Of a DNA stretch of 12,525 nt, positions 1 to 9,522 are shown one piece after another. The translations under genes were made by a program, and so were the position numbers. Location of the stretch: assembly GCA_014885115.2 (NCBI GenBank), contig WKLE02000820.1, positions 22,840-35,364 on the forward strand. The letters are read 5' to 3'. This DNA comes from Asterionellopsis glacialis (Eukaryota > Bacillariophyta > Plagiogrammaphyceae > Rhaphoneidales > Asterionellopsidaceae). Every line of letters starts with the position of its first letter. Within the stretch, counting starts at the first letter, position 1. The notes beneath the pieces are model-generated. The model saw only the letters and a list, made by a program, of their open reading frames with translations. It made no database searches and had not been told where the DNA came from.

Positions 1-1
1 T

Positions 2-1610
<1,609 letters not shown>

Positions 1611-2101
1611 AGAGACTCAAAGTTAGCTTAGCTTAGTGAGATGTCAAGTGCGGTGTGGTTTTTCTCCATGTGAGGTCTTTTTACCGTTTCCCCCTTTTTT
1701 AAATCGAGAAAGTAAAGTCATCAATTTCCTTTACTGTTGCTCCTTCTTTCACACAATAGTCGTTCGTGTGAACAATATGCTTCCTGTTTTTTGTTCGCGC
1801 CTACTTTGTGCTCGTTGGCTGAATTGCGCCTATGTCTTCTAATCAAGTTATTCCATGGTTGTGGTTGTTTCTTGCACGACTGGCTGTCTAGCACATGTGT
1901 ACATGCATTAATTTACTTTACACACGACCAATCCAACTCCAACTGCTCAGGCCGTGGTGTTGCAGCTTTCTCACACGGCGGGTTGGAATTGTTTCCAATC
2001 TTAACATTTTTGCTCCGCCTGTTTTTTTTTTTCATTTTTTTTTATGCTCAACAAAATCTCATTATTTATCATCTTACGTTAATGCTTGCCATAACTGATA
2101 G
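1611..2101. other. Intergenic region between the TGS1-like and carbonic-anhydrase-like genes
   Basis: This holds the 3' flank of the first gene and the 5' flank of the second, both on the plus strand. It is T-rich on the plus strand, with runs of 11 T (2022-2032) and 9 T (2035-2043) just before the next gene. A weak hairpin (7 of 8 paired) lies at 1981-2000. I see no supported gene or RNA here. Confidence 0.6.
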
Positions 2102-3837
2102 ATGGCTAAGTTATTGCTCACCACTTTGGTATCGCTGGTATGTACATCTACAGCACGAACGTGGCATGATATCGTGATAATCCATCCGTTGTCACCACAA
2201 GATTACGTAATGAAGGAAGCGTCAATGGAAATTGATGCAAAACTTCTTTTCATTACTACAAGAAAACCCTCGCCTAGTCCAACCATTAAAAAATATGAAA
2301 TTCCTACTATCAACCCAACAACATCCATCCTACCTTCCGAAATGCCTTCACTGATGCCGTCATCCTACTCTGAAGAATCATCGTTACCATCTGAACAACC
2401 TTCGTCTCGTCCAAGTGCAACATTAAGTTTTTCACCGACTGGAGAACCTTATCCTCCCAACACCCCTCCTTCTGATCCGCCGACAAGCTACTTCAATTAC
2501 GATGATTCAATTGGAACCGAATATGGACCAGGTTATCCCCAGGTACAGCAAGTTAATACTACTCATGAAAAGATTGTTTTTAAAAACAATGGGTGGAAAC
2601 GATACGTCTACCCCAATGATTCCTACTGGGCCGAATTTGGCGAAAATGGGTTCGGGACGTGGAAAGGCATCCTTACTCCCAAGGCACCTGAACGGAACAG
2701 ATGTTGGAAGGTTGGAAAACAAAGTCCAATAGATCTTTCGCCTAATGGTGCATTGTGCTATGAAGGCCATGAAATTCGTAGTTTAGTAAGTCATATTGTT
2801 GTCTTAATTAGTATGTAAATAATGCCCGAAGTAAGCTGTTGAAAAATGATACTTCTTGAGAATTACATAATACTAATACACCCCTTTCATTCCGAACACT
2901 TTGTACACTTTGTAGCCTGGGGACTATGGCATTAGGAATAACAACATTAAGAAACTCATCGAGAATAACAAACTTCGTCTCAAATATGGTCGTCGTCCCT
3001 GTTCTAACTATACATTGCCAGAGTGCGCCGAACCTGATCCACCACATGGTAAGTCAAGCTAACTAGGTTGGTTTAACGGGATCGATTACATCTAAATGAG
3101 TTTGTATACATAGTTCGTTTGACTCTGTTCCATGCAGATTCGCTCACTCTTTATTACTGCGTGTTTTTGAATTTTTGTTTGCAGCTGACTTTCCTAACGA
3201 TTGGGGAGGATTTGCAGATGTAATTCACATTGATTTTAAGATCCCTAGTGAGCATACGATTCGCGGTGAAAGGTTTGATGGCGAAATGCAAATTTTCCAT
3301 CTTCACCCTTCAAGAAGAAGGACACCAACGATATCAGTCATGATACGAGCATCTGCTGATGGGTATAATCCTGTCTTGCAAGAAGCACTCAATGAATTTC
3401 AGAAGACTTACAATCGAGATATGTATGATTGTGTGATGTCGGATTCACAAGAAGGTCGAAATCTACGTTCTACTCTTCGTTATGGTGAAAACGACAGTAT
3501 GAATGAATTTGGTAGTTCAACCAATCGCAATTTGCAAGGTCGAATCTGGAGCCCATACGATAAAAAGCTGGTTCCGAGCATTTATTTCTTCCGATATGAC
3601 GGGTCACTCACAGAACCACCCTGCGGTGAATGGGTTAGTTGGTTTGTCTGTGATACTCCCATGTATATTAGTTTCGATCAGCTTGAACAGATGAAACGTT
3701 TACTTTTTACCCATGTTTCACCAACTTGCGAAAAGACGAGTATCCATTGGAAAGAAAGTGTAGCACGCCCCATCCAGGACACATTTGGAAGACCTGTCTC
3801 ACAATGTACCGATGAGCATTTCTACCCAGATCCCTAG
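2102..3837 (+). CDS. Secreted alpha-carbonic-anhydrase-like protein, probably zinc-ligand-deficient; exons 2102-2785, 2916-3048, 3185-3837
   Basis: The spliced product has 489 residues. It opens with a hydrophobic signal peptide (MAKLLLTTLVSLVC). A Pro/Ser/Thr-rich linker follows at about 56-128 with PSE, PSS and PSA repeats, typical of diatom secreted or wall proteins. The alpha-CA domain runs from about 160 to the end. CWKVGKQSPIDLS (201-213) is the conserved QSPIDL block. PSEHT at 293-297 keeps the Glu (E295) matching human CA II E106. GSLTEPPC (412-419) keeps T415, matching T199. C201 and C419 fit the usual extracellular alpha-CA disulfide. By hand alignment with human CA II, zinc ligand H94 is H287, but H96 is D289 and H119 is Q308, so CO2 hydration activity is doubtful. 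Substrate and partner are unknown. The 3' end is convergent with the Sen34-like gene. Confidence 0.88.
2786..2915 (+). other. Intron 1 of the carbonic-anhydrase-like gene (130 bp, phase 0)
   Basis: The donor is GTAAGT after the codons for EIRSL. The acceptor is CTTTGTAG before CCTGGGGAC. Splicing joins SL to PGDYGIR, a block I recognise from diatom members of this family. Reading through the donor reaches a stop at 2816-2818. Confidence 0.85.
3049..3184 (+). other. Intron 2 of the carbonic-anhydrase-like gene (136 bp, phase 1)
   Basis: The donor is GTAAGT after CCACATG, and the acceptor is TTTTGTTTGCAG. Splicing makes a GCT Ala codon and joins EPDPPH to ADFPNDWGG, which is the expected continuous family block. 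Confidence 0.88.
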
Positions 3838-3887
3838 AATTCGTAAGTATAATTATTCTAAATTCATGTGGTCAACAAAAGTGCTCT

Positions 3888-5240
3888 CTAGCTTGTTGCG
3901 TTCGTCTTTGCAAGCTTTTCACCAACTTCACGACGAGCTTTCATACTTGACCGAGAGCGTCGTTTTTGATGTGTTGGGGCTGACAAAATCTTTTCAAGTG
4001 CCAAATCAACAATAGCAATACGAAAGGAATCTTGACTACCCGGATCTCTTTTGACTGTAGCAAGCAATGCCAGCTTTCCCGCAGTGTTTAGAGTGCGGAC
4101 GTAGCCAGCTAGATCATAGGCTGATGGTATTGGGAATTGACTATTTGGGTCAGAGGGCGCCGAGTAAACCCTTAATCCAGCAAATGCATGTCGGTCTTCT
4201 CGTCGGCCATCGTACACTAAAAAGTCACAACCAAACTTAGAGCCACATGATATATGCAACTTACTGTGCTGATACAGAAAATCATACACAATTGAAATGT
4301 CTGAGTCAAATGGTTCCATGCGTTGGCGAATTGTCACGGTAGACCAAGGCTTCATCATGGACGTACTTTCTGATGACAACTCTTCTTGTCCGAGAGGTGA
4401 GGCCCTATTTTTGTCATCTTCATCTGAACTATTCTGAATGCTTCTCTCCTCCTCAAATACCGGTCTTAAACGAGTCCAGGCCTCTGGTACTAATTGATAA
4501 GCCATTGGTCGCATTCTTTCTTTGGCGCGTACATTCTCTGCAGGTTTCATACTCTCCTTGAGTGCTGCCGCCCATTCTCCTGCTAAGGCATCATCCAAAA
4601 TACTTGGCTTGATATCTACAGAATCCGTCAAAGCAGTAGAGCCACTTGGTAACTGCAGAAAACTACCACATCCTTGCTGCGCCATGGGTGGATTCAATAT
4701 TACTGGTGGAACTCCTTTCTTCTCTCCTCGAAGTTCTGAAATTTCTTCTTCCAGGGCTGCAGCACTCACTTCAAGTTGATGGTAATTGCGCTTTTGCCTT
4801 TCGATTAAGATTGAGGGATCATTTGAAGTACACTGTCCACATGAATCTTTTACCACACAGTAATTCAGAGAGGCTTTCTTGGGGTTTTGCGCAGAATCGG
4901 TACTAGTCGAAACATTACTATCAGCGGCTGCAGCAGCATCACGCTTCTGTCGTTTCCGGGCTTCGTATCTTTCCTTTCTAAGTCGAAGTTTCAATTCTTT
5001 CTTCTCTTGAGCTGTCATACGCCGTTCAGTTCCATCTTTTTCGGTAACTTTGAAGACTACTGGAGTTTTTATGGAAGTTAATGCAACATCGTTCGATCGG
5101 AGTGCATCTCTCACCTTTTGATTGCTAGCACGTACACGACGAACCCCGACATAATTTGGTGGTAGTCGATTTTCCTCTGCCTTCTTCGCAAGAGATGCCG
5201 AGAAGACCATGATTGCTTCAACTTTTTTCGTCGTCGTCAT
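3888..5240 (-). CDS. tRNA-splicing endonuclease catalytic-type subunit (Sen34-like)
   Basis: Members of this family cut pre-tRNAs at intron boundaries as part of the Sen2/Sen34/Sen15/Sen54 complex. The start is taken as ATG at 5240, the first in-frame ATG after an upstream in-frame stop at 5337-5339. This gives 450 residues; a second ATG at 5210 is possible. The N-terminal half is not recognisable. It has a strongly basic Lys/Arg/Glu helix at about 76-100 and a likely coiled coil at about 146-176. The endonuclease fold spans about 315-400, with SCGSKFGCDFLVYDG as its signature. The triad Tyr-His-Lys can be placed at Y343, H351 and K389, with the usual eight-residue Tyr-to-His spacing. The tail is Arg/Lys/Ser-rich. 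Sen34 fits the motif best, but Sen2 cannot be excluded. No intron is needed. The stop is 50 bp from the stop of the convergent neighbour. Confidence 0.82.
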   Translation of the reverse strand: MTTTKKVEAIMVFSASLAKKAEENRLPPNYVGVRRVRASNQKVRDALRSNDVALTSIKTPVVFKVTEKDGTERRMTAQEKKELKLRLRKERYEARKRQKRDAAAAADSNVSTSTDSAQNPKKASLNYCVVKDSCGQCTSNDPSILIERQKRNYHQLEVSAAALEEEISELRGEKKGVPPVILNPPMAQQGCGSFLQLPSGSTALTDSVDIKPSILDDALAGEWAAALKESMKPAENVRAKERMRPMAYQLVPEAWTRLRPVFEEERSIQNSSDEDDKNRASPLGQEELSSESTSMMKPWSTVTIRQRMEPFDSDISIVYDFLYQHSKLHISCGSKFGCDFLVYDGRREDRHAFAGLRVYSAPSDPNSQFPIPSAYDLAGYVRTLNTAGKLALLATVKRDPGSQDSFRIAIVDLALEKILSAPTHQKRRSRSSMKARREVGEKLAKTNATS

Positions 5241-6027
5241 GATGCTTGGCAACGATTTTTTGGTAACGGCTGTTACAAATGTCAATTTGAGTCTGAGACC
5301 ATTTGGACCATGGGCATTCGAGGCTTCGTTGAGTCTTTACCCAACATTTTTTTCAAAATTTGCTTGGTCGATGGGCCATGTGCAAGTGGGACCGCGCATT
5401 TTTTAATATTTACCTATTCATTCAAAGGTTAACGATAATAATAATTTTAGACTACAGTAATTATTATTACAGTATTTTTTATTCATTCGGCTGAAATTCT
5501 CTTTCGAACAGAACCAGAACTCTGAGGAGAGGGTTCGCAATTTGTTCCTCATCGGGCTTTCACAAAAAAAATGTCTCAAGGAGTGTCAGTCAATAGTCAA
5601 TACATAAATATATAAGCGAAAGAAAATCTCAGACAAGAAAGAACTCAACAAAAGAACTTTGGAGTCTTACACAATTTTTTACATGTGTGATGTCACCTGA
5701 TCAGGAATCCCGTCTAAAACACACAAACAAGCTCAAAACAGCAAACACATAATTTACACTCAAATACTTTAGAGAAGAAAGCTAATTAAGTTAACCTTTC
5801 AACGAACAGAATTTGCTACAGTTATCTATCCCTTACAAGTTACAGCTAATAGAGACAATCATTCATTTGTGCAAACTTCGTTACTTTGAAAATCCAAAAA
5901 TCAATCGATTTCAGCAAATACGTGCGTACGTGTATGATCGAAAGCAATTAGACATTGCAAAAAAAGAAAGAAAGCAAGAACAAAGTAATACAATAGAGGA
6001 AAGCTTTTTCAAGAATCTTAGAACGTA
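5241..6027. other. Divergent intergenic region between the Sen34-like and EF-hand genes
   Basis: About 790 bp, A/T-rich, expected to hold both promoters. Visible elements are an 11-bp A/T inverted repeat (5436-5469) and a TATA-like TATATAAG at 5609-5616. There is also a 14-codon ATG-initiated micro-ORF at 5571-5615. The stretch 5813-6028 is open but has no ATG and ends in a TAA overlapping the next gene's ATG, so I treat it as leader. No gene is supported. Confidence 0.55.
5436..5469. repeat. Perfect 11-bp A/T inverted repeat
   Basis: TAATAATAATT at 5436-5446 is matched by its exact reverse complement at 5459-5469, with a 12-base spacer. It could form a hairpin. Both arms are simple ATT-type sequence, so chance or low-complexity origin is plausible. 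Confidence 0.6.
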
Positions 6028-6507
6028 ATGTTAGGAATGATGGAGGTTGAACAAGAATTTGGACCTGGCAAAAAACTGAAAAATCGATTCAATACAGATC
6101 CATCATTAAAAATAATCTTATCCAGTCTTGTTGGCACCGAAGAAAGGACTTTTAGTGATGGCTTGCTATTTCCTGCTACATTGACGGCATTACATGCCCT
6201 TTGGTGGCGCCTGGACTATGTTCATAATGGTGTTCTTCGAAAGGAAGATTTTCATCTAGTTCGTGGCATTGATGTGATTTGGAATGATCTACTTGATGCG
6301 TGTGACACAAATGGTGATGGCCATATATCTCCACCAGAATTTGTAGCAGGATTCGTCTTGGCAGCATTGGACAAGGAAATGACAGTTAACATTTCTGCAG
6401 CAGATAGAGTGACTGGTCTCCAAGTTATGAGGAGCGTCGCTGTCATGTTAAATGAACACATCATGGAGGAAATCGAAATTGTCAAACGCAAAATGGGTTG
6501 GCAGTAG
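6028..6507 (+). CDS. Small EF-hand calcium-binding protein, function unknown
   Basis: The 159-residue product starts at the first in-frame ATG after an in-frame TAG at 6019-6021, and no splice is needed. The first ~50 residues are not recognisable. The middle forms an EF-hand pair. The second loop, D93 to E104 (DTNGDGHISPPE), has all canonical Ca2+ ligands: D at 1, N at 3, D at 5, Gly at 6 and Glu at 12. The first loop, D63 to D74 (DYVHNGVLRKED), keeps D1, N5, G6 and an acidic residue at 12 but has Val at position 3, so it is probably weak or structural. The C-terminus is a charged helix with no signal peptide or membrane span, so it is likely cytosolic or nuclear. I cannot name a specific family. 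A missed upstream exon is possible. It converges on the Hsp70-like gene, with 292 bp between stops. Confidence 0.72.
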   Translation: MLGMMEVEQEFGPGKKLKNRFNTDPSLKIILSSLVGTEERTFSDGLLFPATLTALHALWWRLDYVHNGVLRKEDFHLVRGIDVIWNDLLDACDTNGDGHISPPEFVAGFVLAALDKEMTVNISAADRVTGLQVMRSVAVMLNEHIMEEIEIVKRKMGWQ

Positions 6508-6799
6508 GATAAACAGTAATGAGAAGTGCCATATATGTACTTGAACCGATGACCGATTTGCTTCTCTAGTTACTACTGTTTTGGAGGATGAGTGGCCGAG
6601 ATAGGATAGGGAGATAAAGTTCATGTTTTAAAAAATCGACAAGGCATATAAACTTTAGAAAAATCAAAACCGACAATTCACAAATGAAGGAGACCTACAT
6701 AGATACATATCATAAAAAGTAATTGTTTATAAAGCAACAAATTCTATTTCAATTATTATATTTTAGCGTGTATAAGCAAAATTGAGGCTGCCTGACTGT

Positions 6800-8629
6800 T
6801 TAGTCGATCACCGAAGCAGCGCCATAGGCTACAGTCAAATCAGGATCGATATGAGTGTTGAGGGAGTCAACCTCTAATTCTTCCTGGACTAGCTTTCGAA
6901 TTTGTGGCATCCGAGTTGTACCACCTACCATGACTACTTCATCGATTTCATCCTTTCCTAAACTTAGGTCTTTTAGGATTCGTTGAATTGGTATCATGGA
7001 ACGGTCAAACAATTCCTTAGCCGCTGTATCGTACTCATCAGAGGTAATTCGTAAGGGCACCTCCACCAGCGCATTGCAAAATTTAGCAATCGTCAGTGTT
7101 TCAAAATGACTCTCCGCTGGCAACGTCATGCACATCCCATCCGCAATAGCGCCGCCTTCCGGGTGAGATGATAGTTTAATTTTCATTTTCTCTCCAATCG
7201 TATGGAAAGATGACACAGTACAAAGCGGTGTTGATTCACCTAATGACGGACATGTTGCCGACAAAGCTTCTTCAAAGTCAGCATTACCATCTGTTTCTTT
7301 CAATAGTTCTTTCTCCAAGGACCGGAGTGCCGTGGCAATTCTCCTAACATCGTCTGCACGTTGATCTAATAATACATGGGCAACAGCTGCATCAAAATCA
7401 GCACCACCTAGTTGATCATCACCATCACTCCCCATAACATCGACAAAGCCGTCTGTCACGTACAAAACTGAAACATCTAAGGTTCCACCACCAAAGTCAT
7501 ATACTAAAATGTAATCGACACCTGGTTTCTTATGTAATCCATATGCTAGTGCAGCTGCTTGTGGTTCTTCTAACATTCGTGCTACCGTCACACCTGCTGC
7601 TTTGAAAGCTTCTACTGTTCGTTGACGTTGAAGAGCATCAAACTTCGCAGGTACAGCAATTACAGATGATTTGACATTTTCGTGTCCCAAATGCTTTCTT
7701 GTTATTTCCATCAAATGGTTCACAATATATGACCCGACCTGTTGTGGCTTGAGTAAAATGCTTGTATTGCCATTAGTGGAATCATCGGTATGGAATGGAA
7801 CACGAAATAACACACTGTCAATTTGCTGTGTTTCTTTATCATTTTCCAATTGACTATCATCACTGGGTCCGAGAATACTGAATTCTACCTCCCGCTTCAA
7901 CTCATTAACCGCAACATGATCATGTGGTCTTCCCAAAACACGTTTAGCATTGTAGAGTGTGTGGTGCGGATGCGTGTTGATTCGATGTTTAGCATTTGTA
8001 CCAACCATGACATAGGATGGAGGAGGATTCAATGTTGAACCCTTATCTTGTTGTTCAACTTTCCGCTTCGCTGCTGTAGTAGATCGCGTTTTTTGTCGTT
8101 CAGCTAGTTCCAAAAAGGAAACGACCGATGGAATGATGGGCGATCCTGTAGATGGGTCTGGTATACATTCAATCTCACCAACTGTTTTGGATGGCGCTTG
8201 AACACAAATAACACTATTGGTCGTTCCAAGGTCAATCCCTGCAACCGTTGCTCTACCGCGAAATCCCATTTTTGCCATTACCATACAAATAAGGACAGCT
8301 ACACCAATCACAGATGGGATCAAAGCTTCAATTCCACCCGATGGTGAATCAGCTCCATGTTTTTCTAAAGATTTTGATTTTTTCTTTGATTTCTTTTTCA
8401 CAAATACAACCTTTTCTTCTTGCTTATTTGTAATCAATCTAACAAAAGTACCTTCCTTATCACGCTTTTGGCGGCGTCCTTGACGAATCGTTTTTGCCGG
8501 TGAAGAAGTTTTCTTCTTGGTTAGTTCATCTTGTTTCGTAAGCGAAGAGGAGGCATCCGAATTGTTAGCTTTTTGGACTGTCTTCTTTTTGTTGGTGCCA
8601 TCTGGGACCTTTATTTCTCCTTTACACAT
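6800..8629 (-). CDS. Membrane-anchored Hsp70 with ATPase domain only (HSPA13/STCH-like)
   Basis: Hsp70 proteins are ATP-driven chaperones; HSPA13/STCH is an ER member lacking the peptide-binding domain. ATG at 8629 is chosen because no ATG occurs on this strand between it and a TATA-like box at 8788-8797. The protein has 609 residues. Residues 1-98 are very Lys-rich, with several KKK runs. A single hydrophobic span is at about 99-118, followed by the nucleotide-binding domain. Phosphate-1 motif GIDLGTTNS starts at 131. The catalytic Lys is in NAKR near 229. EEPQAAALAYGL starts at 354, phosphate-2 DFGGGT at 378, and the adenosine motif GGTTRMP at 569. The chain stops straight after DPDLTVAYGAA, so there is no linker, substrate-binding domain or lid. 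A basic insertion of about 30 residues lies near 176-203. With the basic flank on the N side, a cytosolic tail and lumenal ATPase domain is inferred. The HSPA13 assignment is less certain than the Hsp70 family. Confidence 0.87.
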   Translation of the reverse strand: MCKGEIKVPDGTNKKKTVQKANNSDASSSLTKQDELTKKKTSSPAKTIRQGRRQKRDKEGTFVRLITNKQEEKVVFVKKKSKKKSKSLEKHGADSPSGGIEALIPSVIGVAVLICMVMAKMGFRGRATVAGIDLGTTNSVICVQAPSKTVGEIECIPDPSTGSPIIPSVVSFLELAERQKTRSTTAAKRKVEQQDKGSTLNPPPSYVMVGTNAKHRINTHPHHTLYNAKRVLGRPHDHVAVNELKREVEFSILGPSDDSQLENDKETQQIDSVLFRVPFHTDDSTNGNTSILLKPQQVGSYIVNHLMEITRKHLGHENVKSSVIAVPAKFDALQRQRTVEAFKAAGVTVARMLEEPQAAALAYGLHKKPGVDYILVYDFGGGTLDVSVLYVTDGFVDVMGSDGDDQLGGADFDAAVAHVLLDQRADDVRRIATALRSLEKELLKETDGNADFEEALSATCPSLGESTPLCTVSSFHTIGEKMKIKLSSHPEGGAIADGMCMTLPAESHFETLTIAKFCNALVEVPLRITSDEYDTAAKELFDRSMIPIQRILKDLSLGKDEIDEVVMVGGTTRMPQIRKLVQEELEVDSLNTHIDPDLTVAYGAASVID

Positions 8630-8738
8630 CGTAATGATTTCCCAACAATCTAAGAGGTAACTTCTGATAAAGTTTGTGCAATGTTCTATGGATTGGCAGA
8701 GCAAAGCCTTTTTTCTTTTCTGGGGTCCTCCAGCAAGT

Positions 8739-9006
8739 CGCACGTGCGTAGTCTTTGTCCGTGATGTTTATTGAGTGCCGTTGCGCATTTTTATATATTA
8801 TGTTTGCATGCATCATCTCTCGGCAGATTTTGCATTCGTGTATCGTACCGTTTCTTCTATTTTCCACGTACTCGTACAGGTAGGATTACTGGTTGTACGG
8901 GCACTACCAGGTATATTTTTAACAAGGTCTACCTTACACGTGCTCGTACCGTACCATTTACTACTCGTACCTGGTACCTGGTTGCCAAAAACGAAAACAC
9001 GTGTAC
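8739..9006. promoter_or_regulatory. Cluster of CACGTG (G-box) and GTAC motifs upstream of the Hsp70-like gene
   Basis: CACGTG occurs three times: at 8741-8746 (within the 10-bp palindrome CGCACGTGCG), 8937-8942 and 8998-9003. GTAC occurs nine times between 8845 and 9006, three of them inside CTCGTAC. A tandem ACCTGGT repeat is near 8969-8982. CACGTG is the usual bHLH/bZIP core, and GTAC is the copper-response core known in green algae. The regulatory role here is inferred only from position and density. Confidence 0.4.
8788..8797 (-). promoter_or_regulatory. Possible TATA box of the Hsp70-like gene
   Basis: Read on the minus strand this is TATATAAAAA, about 160 bases before the chosen ATG. 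The interval 8630-8760 has no other ATG on that strand, which suits a short leader. Transcription start is not known. Confidence 0.35.
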
Positions 9007-9522
9007 TTTTTCGCGTTTTTGGTTGGCGATGGGGTCATTCCAAACACGACTAATTCGACTAATGAGGAGAATGTAGTCGTATGACCAGTTTTACGCTTCC
9101 GTGCGTAACCCCTTTTTTCCGAAACTCCATGTCATTTTCTAGCGTTTCGATTTCTAGTTCTGCTACTTGACGCGGGTAACGAAATCAACGTGTCAGTGCC
9201 AAAAGAAGCACTCAGGAGTATCGAAGGACAATATTGTACGAGAAAAATTACTCTTGCTGTAAATAGGAAATATTTTAATACGCTTTTGCCATTTACAACG
9301 AGACTGGTAACTTGGTGGACGTATTAGGTGACGAAAATGCAACAGCTCCATGGATATCCGAAGTTCAAGTTGTGTGGAAATACCTTGCGAGTTGGTGGAA
9401 CCATTTCTTAGGACGAGTGGAAATGAGCGCAGTGTTCTGTACTTTCTTTTTGAAAAAATAAAAATAAAAAAAAGACACAGACACAGAGGAAATGTAATAT
9501 TATAATACTGTTTTTTTATTTC

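Larger units (their letters stand above)
8630..9522. other. Intergenic region between the Hsp70-like gene and the fructosamine kinase gene
   Basis: The left part is the Hsp70 upstream region described separately. From about 9007 to 9522 I see only the 3' flank of the kinase gene. An A-rich stretch at about 9455-9474 and an AATAAA-like hexamer on the minus strand at 9515-9520, right after the kinase stop codon, are the only visible features. Open frames on the plus strand at 8771-9076 lack an ATG start and resemble no protein I know. Confidence 0.5.

Noticed and set aside
1737..2177. Open 146-codon frame on the plus strand between the first two genes
   Set aside because: It begins at TTG, crosses the T-rich tract giving poly-Phe, overlaps the well-supported start of the next gene and resembles no protein.
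5813..6028. Possible 71-residue gene before the EF-hand gene
   Set aside because: There is no ATG and the composition follows an A/T-rich leader; it is better explained as 5' UTR.
6588..6610. tRNA A-box-like sequence (GAGTGGCCGAGA) suggestive of a Ser/Leu tRNA
   Set aside because: No B-box (GGTTCRANTCC) follows within 90 bases and no acceptor stem could be paired.
8622..8867. Minus-strand open frame overlapping the Hsp70-like start codon, possible regulatory uORF
   Set aside because: Its ATG codons lie upstream of the likely TATA box, so it is probably not on the transcript; the rest has no ATG.
8771..9076. Overlapping open frames of ~100 codons on the plus strand
   Set aside because: The start is GTG, there is no protein similarity, and it lies over the repeat-like promoter region of the minus-strand Hsp70-like gene.
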